Below, in pieces: positions 15,581 through 23,868 of a stretch of 64,000 bases of DNA. The first letter of the stretch is position 1; each line of letters starts with the position of its first letter. Both the position numbers and the translations under genes were made by a program. Source of the stretch: Fuchsiella alkaliacetigena (GTDB lineage Bacteria > Bacillota > Halanaerobiia > Halobacteroidales > Acetohalobiaceae); the NCBI RefSeq assembly GCF_023227765.1, contig NZ_JALKBZ010000002.1:62001-126000 (forward strand), read 5' to 3'. Under the pieces are notes generated by a model, which saw only the letters and a program-made list of their open reading frames with translations, did no database searches and was not told the DNA's origin.

Positions 15581-17293
15581 TCATATTAGACCTTTAAAGG
15601 CCTTAGTTAATAACTTCTGAGTATAGATATGCTTTGGATTTTCTAATATCTCAAAGGAAACTCCTCGCTCTACAATTTCACCTTCATTCATTACGCAGAC
15701 CTTATCGGCAATTTTGCGAGCTAAGTGTAAATCATGAGTAATATATAACATCGAAAAGCCTTCCTGGTTTTGCAAGCCCTTCAGCTTTCTTAAGAGATTA
15801 GCCTGAGTTGAAGGGTCTAGCATGGAGGTTATCTCATCGGCTATTAGTAGTTTAGGCTCGGTGACTAGGGCCCTAGCTATAGCTACCCTTTGCCGCTGGC
15901 CCCCACTTAAAGCATGGCAGTAACGATTTAAAAAGGCTTCAGTTGTCGGCAGTTGCACCTTCTTTAAGCAGTCTATAGCTTTAGCCTTTCTTTGTTCCCG
16001 ATCCTCCCACTTAATTATCTCCAGCGGCTCTTTAACTACATCTAAAAGCTTCATCCGACTGCTAGTAGAGGAAGAAGGGTCTTGAAAGATAATCTGCATT
16101 CCGCCTATCATCTTAGTAGCCCAATTATCTGTTACTTGCTCTCCTCTATAGTATACCTCGCCTTCATCTACATCTAAAACTCCGGCTATAGAGTGAGCTA
16201 AGGTTGACTTGCCTGAACCGGACTTACCTACTAAAGCTACTACTTCCCCGCTTTTAATCTTTAAACTGACCTCTTTAACTGCTGTTATTTCTTTATCCTT
16301 AAGCTGATAAGTCTTTTTAATATTCCTAGCTTCTAAAAACTCCTCTATTCCTCCCTTGTGACAGGCTACTCTTCTTTCTACAGCTACATACTCTAAAGGT
16401 GGTCTAGCCCCGAAGCAGTTAGCTCCACTTTGACAGCAGCGAGAGGAAAAGGCACAGCCTTCTCCTGGCTTAGCCTCTCCTTCAATTCCCCACAGATCTT
16501 TATATTTAAAGAGATTAGGAGAGGAGTTTAAGAGACCTCGGGTATAAGGATGGAAGGGGTCTCTAAGCACTTTATCGGTAAGCCCTACCTCTACTACCTG
16601 TCCACAGTACATAGTCATTACTCTAGAGGTTAGCTCTTTAATACTACCGATATCGTGAGATATCATGATCATAGAAAAGTCCATTCTTTGCTGAAGCTTC
16701 TTTAATAGTTGTAGTATTTCATCCTTGGTTACCGGATCTAAACCTGTAGTTGGCTCATCTATAATCAACAGCTCTGGCTCACAAGATAGAGCCATGGCTA
16801 ATAATACTCGCTGTCTCATTCCCCCGGATAGATTATGAGGGTAGCTATCTCGCCAGTCTGGATTAAGACCTACTAGCTCTAAGAGCTCTATTACCCTCTC
16901 TTCTAGCTCTTGAGCAGAATACTGAGCATTTCTTCTTAACGGCTCTTTAATCTGCTCGCCAATAGTTAAGACTGGATTCAATACCTCTAGAGAATTTTGA
17001 AAGACTAAGGCTATTTTCTGCCAGCGAATCTCTTTTAATCTCTTGGCTGAGGCTGCTAAGATATCTTCTTCTTGATAAGTAATCTTGCCTTGGACTTCTC
17101 CGTCTTTAATTAAGCCCATTATAGCTAGAGCTAAAGAACTCTTACCCGAACCCGATTCACCGATAATACCTAAGCTCTCTCCTTCTTTAAGTCCTAAGGA
17201 AAGCTGATCAACCGCCTTTACTTTATCATCTTCACCTGTATAAACTATAGATAAATCATCTACCTTCAGTAAATACTCCTTATGATGACTCAT
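15581..17293 (-). CDS. Fused dual ATPase of a peptide/nickel-type ABC transporter
   Basis: 570 residues with two complete ABC domains, equivalent to a NikD-NikE or DppD-DppF fusion. Domain 1: GESGSGKSS near 40, LSGGMRQRV near 154, LLIIDEPTTGLD. The OPT_C-like linker has cysteines (CAFSSRC...C...C) near 280-293. Domain 2: GKSGSGKST near 353, LSGGQRQRVAI near 460, LLIADEITSMLD. It powers the two permeases encoded upstream. Because the operon starts with a cobalamin riboswitch, the cargo is likely cobalt, a cobalt chelate or a corrinoid precursor rather than a peptide. Confidence 0.88.
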   Translation of the reverse strand: MSHHKEYLLKVDDLSIVYTGEDDKVKAVDQLSLGLKEGESLGIIGESGSGKSSLALAIMGLIKDGEVQGKITYQEEDILAASAKRLKEIRWQKIALVFQNSLEVLNPVLTIGEQIKEPLRRNAQYSAQELEERVIELLELVGLNPDWRDSYPHNLSGGMRQRVLLAMALSCEPELLIIDEPTTGLDPVTKDEILQLLKKLQQRMDFSMIMISHDIGSIKELTSRVMTMYCGQVVEVGLTDKVLRDPFHPYTRGLLNSSPNLFKYKDLWGIEGEAKPGEGCAFSSRCCQSGANCFGARPPLEYVAVERRVACHKGGIEEFLEARNIKKTYQLKDKEITAVKEVSLKIKSGEVVALVGKSGSGKSTLAHSIAGVLDVDEGEVYYRGEQVTDNWATKMIGGMQIIFQDPSSSTSSRMKLLDVVKEPLEIIKWEDREQRKAKAIDCLKKVQLPTTEAFLNRYCHALSGGQRQRVAIARALVTEPKLLIADEITSMLDPSTQANLLRKLKGLQNQEGFSMLYITHDLHLARKIADKVCVMNEGEIVERGVSFEILENPKHIYTQKLLTKAFKGLI

Positions 17294-17306
17294 TATTAAT
17301 TCCTCC

Positions 17307-18170
17307 TTAATTCCCCAAACGGGGATCGACTATTCTTTCTAAGTCCCGACCTATAAAAGCCAAAGATACTGTTAAGATAGTTAAAGCTAACCAGGGATAT
17401 AACAACCACCATCTCCAAAAAGAAGTGTAGTAGATCCCCTGAAAGTTAAGGGCATGATGGATAATCAGGCCCCAGCTTCTAGAAGTAGGGTCTCCCAATC
17501 CTAAAAAAGATAGACCGGCCTCGGCTACAATAGCTCTGCTAGAAAGTCTAATAATGCTAACGGCCAATAAGGGGGAGACCTCTGGCAAAAAATGCTTGCG
17601 AATCAAGTACCAGCTTTTAGCTCCATAGCTTTCAGCAGACTTAATATAGCTCTGTTCCTTTAACATCAAAACCTGAGAGCGGACAATGCGGGCCGGCCTA
17701 ATCCAAGAAAAGATAGCTAATACCAAAATAATATTGAATAAACTGGGCCCGAAAAAGGCCGCCAATAGAATCATCACCGGCAAATCAGGCATGACCATCA
17801 TAATATCTATTAATCTCATCAAAATCTTATCTATTAAACCGCCTTTATAGGCGGCAACAATCCCCATAATTCCTCCGCCTACGGCGGCTAACAAAGCAGT
17901 ACCAAAGCCTACTAGTAGGCTGATTCGGGCTCCGTTAGTAATCTGGGCCCACAAATCAATTCCTAAATCATCGGTACCCAAAATATGCTCGCTATCCGGT
18001 GGAATCAGGGCTGAGCCCGATGAGCGTTGATGTGGATGAGGACTAAGCCAAGGAGCAAAAATAGCCATTAATAAGATTAGTAAGATTAAAATTAGACCTA
18101 ACTTACCTGATAGAGAAAACTTTTTAAAAGCATTAATTGCTGATTTGATCTTTAAATGAAGTTCCATCAT
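17307..18170 (-). CDS. ABC transporter permease (DppC/NikC type)
   Basis: 287 residues with six predicted membrane helices, an N-terminal helix (LGLILILLILLMAIFAPWL), the periplasmic LGTDDLGIDLWAQI motif typical of DppC/OppC, and the EAA-type coupling loop AESYGAKSWYLIRKHFLPE. EAGLSFLGLGDP is characteristic of the family. ATGATG start behind GAGGAGAAG; 11 nt downstream of the first permease gene. Confidence 0.9.
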   Translation of the reverse strand: MMELHLKIKSAINAFKKFSLSGKLGLILILLILLMAIFAPWLSPHPHQRSSGSALIPPDSEHILGTDDLGIDLWAQITNGARISLLVGFGTALLAAVGGGIMGIVAAYKGGLIDKILMRLIDIMMVMPDLPVMILLAAFFGPSLFNIILVLAIFSWIRPARIVRSQVLMLKEQSYIKSAESYGAKSWYLIRKHFLPEVSPLLAVSIIRLSSRAIVAEAGLSFLGLGDPTSRSWGLIIHHALNFQGIYYTSFWRWWLLYPWLALTILTVSLAFIGRDLERIVDPRLGN

Positions 18171-18181
18171 TATCTTCTCCT

Positions 18182-19177
18182 CTAAGCTGTTGCTTCTTCA
18201 TTACTTTCTATTCTTGGATCGAAGTGCTTATATATTAAGTCGGCCATTAAGTTTGCTATTAAAACAAAGAGAGCTACTACCAGAAAGATACCTTGAATTA
18301 AAGTATAGTCATGCACATTCACCGCTTCCTGCATTAAAAGACCTAAGCCAGGATAATTAAAAACATTCTCTACTAAAATAGCTCCCCCTACTAATGAGCC
18401 TAAGCTTAAGAAAGTACGAGTTACTATAGGTAGCATAGCATTCCTTAAAATATGCCATAGTAAAATTCTCCCTTTGCTTAAGCCCTTAGCTTGAGCCGTA
18501 AGCAAGTAATCTTTCTGGATTACGCTAACTACACTGTTTCTAGCCAATAGATAAATCCCACCTAGTCTAGCCAAAGTTAAAGTAACAATAGGTAAAAAGG
18601 CATGGTGCAAAATATCTAAAAGTTTATCCCACCAGTTGCTATAAGTCGTAAAGTGACTCATGGCCCCCGCAAGCGGAAATAAGCCTAGCATAGCCGAAAA
18701 AACAAATAAAATTAATAGTCCTGTAATAAAGGCCGGAATTTCTGAAATAGTAATCAAATTAAAAAATAAAAATTGATCGAAAAAATTCCCCCGACACCAG
18801 GCCGAAATACTTCCAAGCAGGCTTCCAATTATAGTCCGTAAAATCACTGTAGAAATTACTAGAAATAGAGTCCAAGGTAGTCTACGTAAAATAATAGTCG
18901 TTACCGATTCATTATAATAAATGCTATGCCCTAAATCTCCCCGTAATAGATCACCTAAATAAGAAAGATACTGCTTATGCATCGGTCTATCCAGACCATA
19001 TAGCTCAAAGTAGTACTGCCTCTGTTCTTCTGTAAGAACTGCTGCCTCTTCCTCTACATCAGATAAAACTAGGAAGGGATCCCCAGGCATGGCCCGGGGA
19101 AGTGCAAAGTTAAGAGTTACTATCACTAACACAGTCAGTAAATATTCTATTACTCTCATACCTCTTACTTTTTTCAA
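18182..19177 (-). CDS. ABC transporter permease (DppB/NikB type)
   Basis: 331 residues with the DppB fold: N-terminal helix, PRAMPGDPF motif near residue 28, LYGLDRPMHKQYLSYL, GDLGHSIYYNESV, EAA loop AQAKGLSKGRILLWHILRNA, and VEVFNYPGLG-type end (ENVFNYPGLGLL). The listed start is TTG at 19177 with AAGGGA upstream; an ATG at 19159 is an alternative. It follows the substrate-binding protein by 6 nt. Confidence 0.9.
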   Translation of the reverse strand: MKKVRGMRVIEYLLTVLVIVTLNFALPRAMPGDPFLVLSDVEEEAAVLTEEQRQYYFELYGLDRPMHKQYLSYLGDLLRGDLGHSIYYNESVTTIILRRLPWTLFLVISTVILRTIIGSLLGSISAWCRGNFFDQFLFFNLITISEIPAFITGLLILFVFSAMLGLFPLAGAMSHFTTYSNWWDKLLDILHHAFLPIVTLTLARLGGIYLLARNSVVSVIQKDYLLTAQAKGLSKGRILLWHILRNAMLPIVTRTFLSLGSLVGGAILVENVFNYPGLGLLMQEAVNVHDYTLIQGIFLVVALFVLIANLMADLIYKHFDPRIESNEEATA

Positions 19178-19183
19178 TTAAGA

Positions 19184-20797
19184 TCAGTCCCTTTCTAGAT
19201 AAGAAAGTTTAGGATGCTCTAAAGCATGATGGTCGAACATATGCATCCAGTCATCATAGCTATCTGCTCTATAAGCTGTATATTCAGCAGGATAATAAAG
19301 AGGAATCTGCGGTATATCCTCAGCCAATATTTCCTGAACTTCAAAAATCATTTCTTCTCGTCTTTCTTCATCGACTTCATATCTTTGCTCAGCTAATAGT
19401 TGATTTAGCTCTGAATTATCATAACCTAGACTCTGTTGTTCAACGTCACCTCTTTCATCTGCAGCTGGAGACATAAATCTTTCCCGTAAATAATCGGGAT
19501 CTCCTCCCCAGCCACCTCCACCGTGAATAATCAACTGATAATCATAGTTACGGAGTCGATCATCATGACTTTGGCGTTCCTCGCTTATTACATTCACGCC
19601 AATTCCTAGATCAGACAACTGCTCCTCCACAATTTCTCCTAATCTAACATCATCATCTCGAACAAATAAATCAAAGGACAACTCCTCACCAGCTTCATTA
19701 TAGCGAACTCCCTCTTCAGTAGTATTCTCATAGCCTAACTTTATCAGTAACTCCTCTGCTTTATCTAAATCCTGATCATATTCTTTAACTTCAGGATTAT
19801 ACATTACATGATCCGGAGGAACAATCCCAGCATTTCCTGCTACCCCAGCCCCTCGAGCATCTCTATCTACTACATCTTCCAGATCAAGGGCATAATTAAT
19901 AGCCTGTCTTAACTCTGTGACTTCTAATTGAGGATTATCCTCCATATTAAATCGCAAGCGATAACCCCAAAAAGCCGGGTTTTGAACAACTTCAAATCCT
20001 TCCTGTTCCTCAAAACGAGATAATAAATCTGTCCCTATTCTGGTTAAGTCTATATCGCCCTGCTCAAAAGCCATAATATCATCACTGACCGGTATAAACT
20101 CTATAGCTTCTACACTTTGATTTGGCCCCCAAAAATCTTCAAATGCTTCAAAACGATAAGTACCATGTTCTAAATTATACTCATCTAATTGATAAGGGCC
20201 AGTTCCGACTACCGCCTCTTCTTCCAGATAGTTTTCGGGATCGTCTACATCTTTCCAGATATGCTTCGGAATAATCGGAATTCTTCCTAGATCATGGGCC
20301 AAAACTGCATCAGGTTCAGGCGCAATAAATAAGACTTGGTTATCATTTTTTAACTCTACTTCAATCTCATCATCTTTTTGTACATAAGTTCTTACCATTG
20401 GATATTCCAAACTATATTCATAACTAAATTTTACATCTTCAGCTGTCATTTCCTCGCCATCCTGCCATTTAACTCCATCTCGAATAGTAAATAAAATCTC
20501 TAGACCGTCCTCTGAAATCTCATAATCTTCAGCTAACCAGGGAACCCATCCTTCTTCATCCCTCTCCAGCATACTATCAAAGATTAAGTTCATTTTATAA
20601 GAACCTGGCCCGCGACGATGATGGGCATACGGACTAGGATAGCCATCATCCTGACCTCCTTCCAGTCTAACCACATCTACTGTCTCCTCTTCTACCGACT
20701 CCTCGGTAGCTTCTTCTACTCCACAAGCTACCGTCATCATTATTAATAAACAGATTAGTACTAATAGACTCAATCTTGAGCTTGCTTTTTTAAACAT
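19184..20797 (-). CDS. Substrate-binding lipoprotein of a peptide/nickel-type ABC transporter
   Basis: 537 residues, SBP family 5. A lipoprotein signal with a VACG lipobox (Cys near residue 25) is followed by an acidic linker. Typical blocks are LAEDYEISEDGLEILFTIRDGVKWQDG, TAEDVKFSYEY, GTGPYQL and INYALDLEDVV. A histidine/arginine-rich loop, YAHHRRGPG, near residues 57-65 might contact a metal or anionic ligand. The first gene of the operon behind riboswitch E, so a cobalt or corrinoid-related ligand is inferred; the family itself also binds peptides and Ni chelates. Confidence 0.87.
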   Translation of the reverse strand: MFKKASSRLSLLVLICLLIMMTVACGVEEATEESVEEETVDVVRLEGGQDDGYPSPYAHHRRGPGSYKMNLIFDSMLERDEEGWVPWLAEDYEISEDGLEILFTIRDGVKWQDGEEMTAEDVKFSYEYSLEYPMVRTYVQKDDEIEVELKNDNQVLFIAPEPDAVLAHDLGRIPIIPKHIWKDVDDPENYLEEEAVVGTGPYQLDEYNLEHGTYRFEAFEDFWGPNQSVEAIEFIPVSDDIMAFEQGDIDLTRIGTDLLSRFEEQEGFEVVQNPAFWGYRLRFNMEDNPQLEVTELRQAINYALDLEDVVDRDARGAGVAGNAGIVPPDHVMYNPEVKEYDQDLDKAEELLIKLGYENTTEEGVRYNEAGEELSFDLFVRDDDVRLGEIVEEQLSDLGIGVNVISEERQSHDDRLRNYDYQLIIHGGGGWGGDPDYLRERFMSPAADERGDVEQQSLGYDNSELNQLLAEQRYEVDEERREEMIFEVQEILAEDIPQIPLYYPAEYTAYRADSYDDWMHMFDHHALEHPKLSYLERD

Positions 20798-20871
20798 AAT
20801 TCCACCCCTTTAATCGTAATATTTTTTATTCTTCAATACTATCCTGTTAAGGATTATCCATTCCGCCAAAT

Positions 20872-20907
20872 AAAAAAATCTCTGACCTCGATAACAGATC
20901 AGAGATA
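20872..20907 (-). terminator. Riboswitch E terminator
   Basis: The stem ATCTCTGATCTG/AGGTCAGAGAT-type (with one wobble) is followed by T7 on the minus strand, between aptamer E and the lipoprotein gene. Confidence 0.8.
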
Positions 20908-20963
20908 ATTAGCCAACTACTAATTACCTACCTTCCTTGCCATCGAAGATATAGTAGGCTCAA

Positions 20964-21150
20964 TAATTAGGCAGGTCTCCTGACTTCTGGCTTTAATACT
21001 GGACTCTTACCTTCCCTGAATGCTTAAAAGCATTCAAGTGGCTTATTTAAGTCCAATTAACCAGTTACAGTGGCGGGCCCGTTCAGGATTCTCACCTGAT
21101 TCCCTATTCTCCCCTAGTCGTAACCAGAGGCACCCAATTACTAACGGTAT
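20964..21150 (-). promoter_or_regulatory. Cobalamin riboswitch E (peptide/nickel-type ABC operon)
   Basis: B12 box AGTCAGGAGACCTGCC near 20983-20968, GGGCCCGCCACTGTAACTGG near 21078, AGGGAATCAGGTG. The linker hairpin CCTAC...CTT-CGATGGC-AAG...GTAGG is at 20928-20960 (probable P13/L13). Nearly identical to riboswitch F. Confidence 0.95.
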
Positions 21151-21177
21151 TTAATTTTTTATACTTCACTATGTTAT

Positions 21178-21205
21178 TATTCTTGAAATAGTATCAAACT
21201 CCTTC
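21178..21205 (-). promoter_or_regulatory. Sigma-H-type promoter of leader E
   Basis: GAAGGA-N17-GAATA on the minus strand, about 28 nt upstream of the aptamer. The flanking sequence is shared with leader F. Confidence 0.6.
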
Positions 21206-21251
21206 AAAAACTATATATTTTTTATTTTCTCTAATAGCTGCTCATCGTAAA

Positions 21252-21283
21252 GATTCCAGTCCTCCTTGGTTGAGAACTGGAAT
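21252..21283 (-). terminator. Probable terminator after the 109-aa gene
   Basis: A 9-bp stem, GATTCCAGT and complement, with a 14-nt loop; the T-run on the minus strand is weak (TTTA). Confidence 0.5.
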
Positions 21284-21291
21284 CAACCCCC

Positions 21292-21621
21292 TTAAACTAA
21301 ACTCTTAAACTCTGCTAAAGAAGCCTGATAATTTATATCTATCCCTTTTTCACTATTCAAAAAACTACCCACCTTCGTACACTTCCAGTCATTTTCATTT
21401 TGCAACTTATTAACTACCTTGCTATTAATAGTCCCTTTTCCAGAATAATGACTATCCAGCACCTTTTCTAAGCTATCAACAGTTATTGACTTCTCTTCTA
21501 GACTAGGCTCCTCGGTAAAAAAAGCAGGGAATTTCTCCTTAAGTTCATTATGCTCCTCTAAAACTTCAATAGCTACTCCCTTGTACTCGGCTAACAGATT
21601 CAACTTTTCTTCTTTTCTCAT
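21292..21621 (-). CDS. 109-aa cytoplasmic protein of unknown function, riboswitch-controlled
   Basis: An acidic, mostly helical protein without signal peptide or membrane segment. It has one cysteine (near residue 80). ATG behind AAGGAGAG. It is the only gene between two nearly identical cobalamin riboswitch leaders, F upstream and E downstream, and its own leader has two tandem terminators. I do not recognise the family. The tight B12 control suggests a role in cobalt or cobamide use. Confidence 0.7.
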   Translation of the reverse strand: MRKEEKLNLLAEYKGVAIEVLEEHNELKEKFPAFFTEEPSLEEKSITVDSLEKVLDSHYSGKGTINSKVVNKLQNENDWKCTKVGSFLNSEKGIDINYQASLAEFKSLV

Positions 21622-21649
21622 TTTAATCTCTCCTTTTATTTTTAATAAA

Positions 21650-21681
21650 AAAATCCCCTACCTCGATAATCAGGCAGGGGA
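21650..21681 (-). terminator. Second terminator of leader F
   Basis: The stem CCCCTGCCT/AGGTAGGGG is followed by T7 on the minus strand, just ahead of the ribosome site of the 109-aa gene. Confidence 0.8.
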
Positions 21682-21697
21682 TAATTAAAACCAAATA

Positions 21698-21727
21698 TAA
21701 AAATCTCAACTCGATAGGTTGAGATTA
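21698..21727 (-). terminator. First terminator of leader F
   Basis: The stem ATCTCAAC/GTTGAGAT is followed by T5 on the minus strand, directly after the aptamer linker. Confidence 0.75.
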
Positions 21728-21806
21728 AGGATAACTAGCCATAAAATAACTAAACAATAGACTAATTACCTACCTTCCTTGCCATCGAAGATATAGTAGG
21801 TTCAAT

Positions 21807-21988
21807 AATTAGGCAGGTCTCCTGACTTCTGGCTTAGCAAACTTTACCTTCCCTGAACACTTAAAGTATCCAAGTGGTTTACTAAGTCTGCTCTTTTGCC
21901 AGTTACAGTGGCGGGCCCGTTCAGGATTTACACCTGATTCCCTATTCTCCCCTAGTCGTAACCAGAGGCACCCAATTATTAACGATAT
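21807..21988 (-). promoter_or_regulatory. Cobalamin riboswitch F (109-aa protein)
   Basis: B12 box AGTCAGGAGACCTGCC near 21826-21811, GGGCCCGCCACTGTAACTGG near 21918, AGGGAATCAGGTG. The same linker hairpin as E lies at 21770-21803. Class I aptamer with two terminators downstream. Confidence 0.95.
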
Positions 21989-22013
21989 TAAATTTTCACA
22001 CTCCACTATGTAC

Positions 22014-22041
22014 TATTCTAGAAATAGTATCAAACTCCTTC
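22014..22041 (-). promoter_or_regulatory. Sigma-H-type promoter of leader F
   Basis: GAAGGA-N17-GAATA on the minus strand. It overlaps the region just behind the ABC exporter stop codon at 22058. Confidence 0.6.
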
Positions 22042-22057
22042 AAAAAACTATATATTT

Positions 22058-23868
22058 TTAAATCTTTTTATTTTCTCTAATAACTGCATTGCTCTGTTTT
22101 TTGAACAACTTACAGTAAAGCGAATTATTTAATAGTAGTTCATTATGAGTGCCAATATCTATTAGTTCTCCCTTCTGCAAAACTCCTATCCTATCTGCTT
22201 GTTTTAGCGTTGAGAAGCGATGAGCAATAATCAATGCTGTTCTATCTGCAAGTAAAGTCTCTAATGCCTGTTGAATTAAGAGTTCACTGTAAGCATCTAC
22301 ACTAGAAGTAGCTTCATCTAAAATTAATATCAACGGGTCAGCTAGTAGGGCCCGAGTAAAAGAAATAAGCTGCTTCTGTCCCCCGGATAACTTAACCCCT
22401 TCCTCTCCAACCTGAGTCTGATAGCCATCAGGAAGCTTAATAATAAAGTCATGAGCATTTATTAGTTGCGCTACTTCTTTAACCTCTGCATCTGTAGCGC
22501 TTGGAACCCCATAACGAATATTCTCTAAAATAGAGGTGTTAAATAAGAAGACATCTTGAGTTACAATACTGATCATTCGGCGTAATTTTTTAATGGGAAT
22601 TCTATCTATATCTATCCCATCAATAGAAATCTTACCTTGATCTATCTCGTATAGCCTAGTTAATAGATTAACTAAAGTAGATTTTCCTGCCCCAGTTGGC
22701 CCTACTAATGCAAAGACTTCACCAGGGCTTACCTGTAAGTCAAAATCCTTTATAATTGGTACATCTCCATAAGCAAAATTTACTCCTTCAAAGCTAAAAC
22801 CTCCCCTGAAGTCACTCTGCTGAATTGAAAGCTCATTAGACTTATCAATATCTGCTGGAATAGATAGGTATTCATAAATTCTATCTAAAGCTGCTCCGGC
22901 TGATTGATAAGTATTATAAACCTGACTTAAGTCGGTTAAAGGAATGAAAAAACGTCTTACATAGCCCAAAAAAGCCACCAATACTCCCAAAGTTAATCCT
23001 CCATTGACTACACTCCAACCACCATACCAGAGTACCAAAGCCTCCCCTAGCACTCTACTAAAGGTCATAACTGGAAATAAGAGAGCAAAAACGGAAACAG
23101 CTTTAAGATTAGCCTTCAGACTCTTCCAACTTAAGCGGCTAAACTTGCCAGTATTGACTGCTTCTCTATTTAAGGCCTGTACTACTCTAATCCCCGAAAT
23201 ACTCTCCTCAACACCAGCATTAAGTTCAATTTTCCCTGTACTTCCCGATAAGCTAATCTCATCCTCTTACCTAAATAATTAATAATTATTAATATTAACG
23301 GTATAGTAATGAAGGTAACTAAGGCTAAATTGAAATCAAGACTTAACATAATAATTACTATTCCTAGCAAAGTTAAGAAATCATTGAGTAAACGTACAAA
23401 GCCACTGGTTACAATCTCCGAAAGAGCATCTACATCATTGGTTAATCTCGAAATAATATCACCAGTCGGCTGCTTATGAAAAAAGTCCAGCGAAAGACTA
23501 TGGATATGTTGATATAGATCTTCTCTAATACTGCTAACCACTTCCTGTCCTACCCAGTCAGAGAGATATCTCTGCCAGTAGGATGAAAACCAAAAGACTC
23601 CATAAGTACCCAGCATAATCAGTAATATTAGATTTAGCCCTCCAAGATCACCTGTGAGAATATAATCATCTACTGCAACTTTAGTAAGATAAGGGCCCGC
23701 CAAGGTAGTTATAGTAACTACTAACATAGCCAGTGTAGCCCATATTAATTTACTTAAATGTGGTTTTAGATAGCTACCTATAAACTTCAAATGTCTTTTA
23801 TTCAGCTTCGATAGTTCAAAGCCATCTTCCTTATCTGATATCAGTCTTCTTCTAAATCCCTTTGACAT
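22058..23868 (-). pseudogene. ABC exporter half (YheH-like), split by a -1 frameshift
   Basis: Two overlapping reading frames together give one complete ABC exporter half of about 603 residues. The N-terminal frame (start 23868) carries the membrane domain to GKRMRLAYREVQGK, then runs into a foreign tail and a stop at 23182. The other frame continues as LNAGVEESISGIRVVQALNRE and reaches the ATPase domain: Walker A GPTGAGKST, signature LSGGQKQLI, LILDEATSSVD, and HRFST. The break is at a run of four A (minus strand, 23233-23230); five A would restore the frame. No other damage is seen, so this may be a recent mutation, a sequencing error or slippage. The partner is the half at 23852-25669. Confidence 0.85.

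Noticed and set aside
20928-20960. Conserved hairpin with loop CGATGGC after each aptamer as a new RNA motif
   Set aside because: Its place and loop complementarity to the GCCACTG loop fit the known P13/L13 kissing hairpin of class I cobalamin riboswitches.
21809-22006. 65-aa minus-strand frame
   Set aside because: It lies entirely inside riboswitch F and reads through the conserved aptamer; not a gene.
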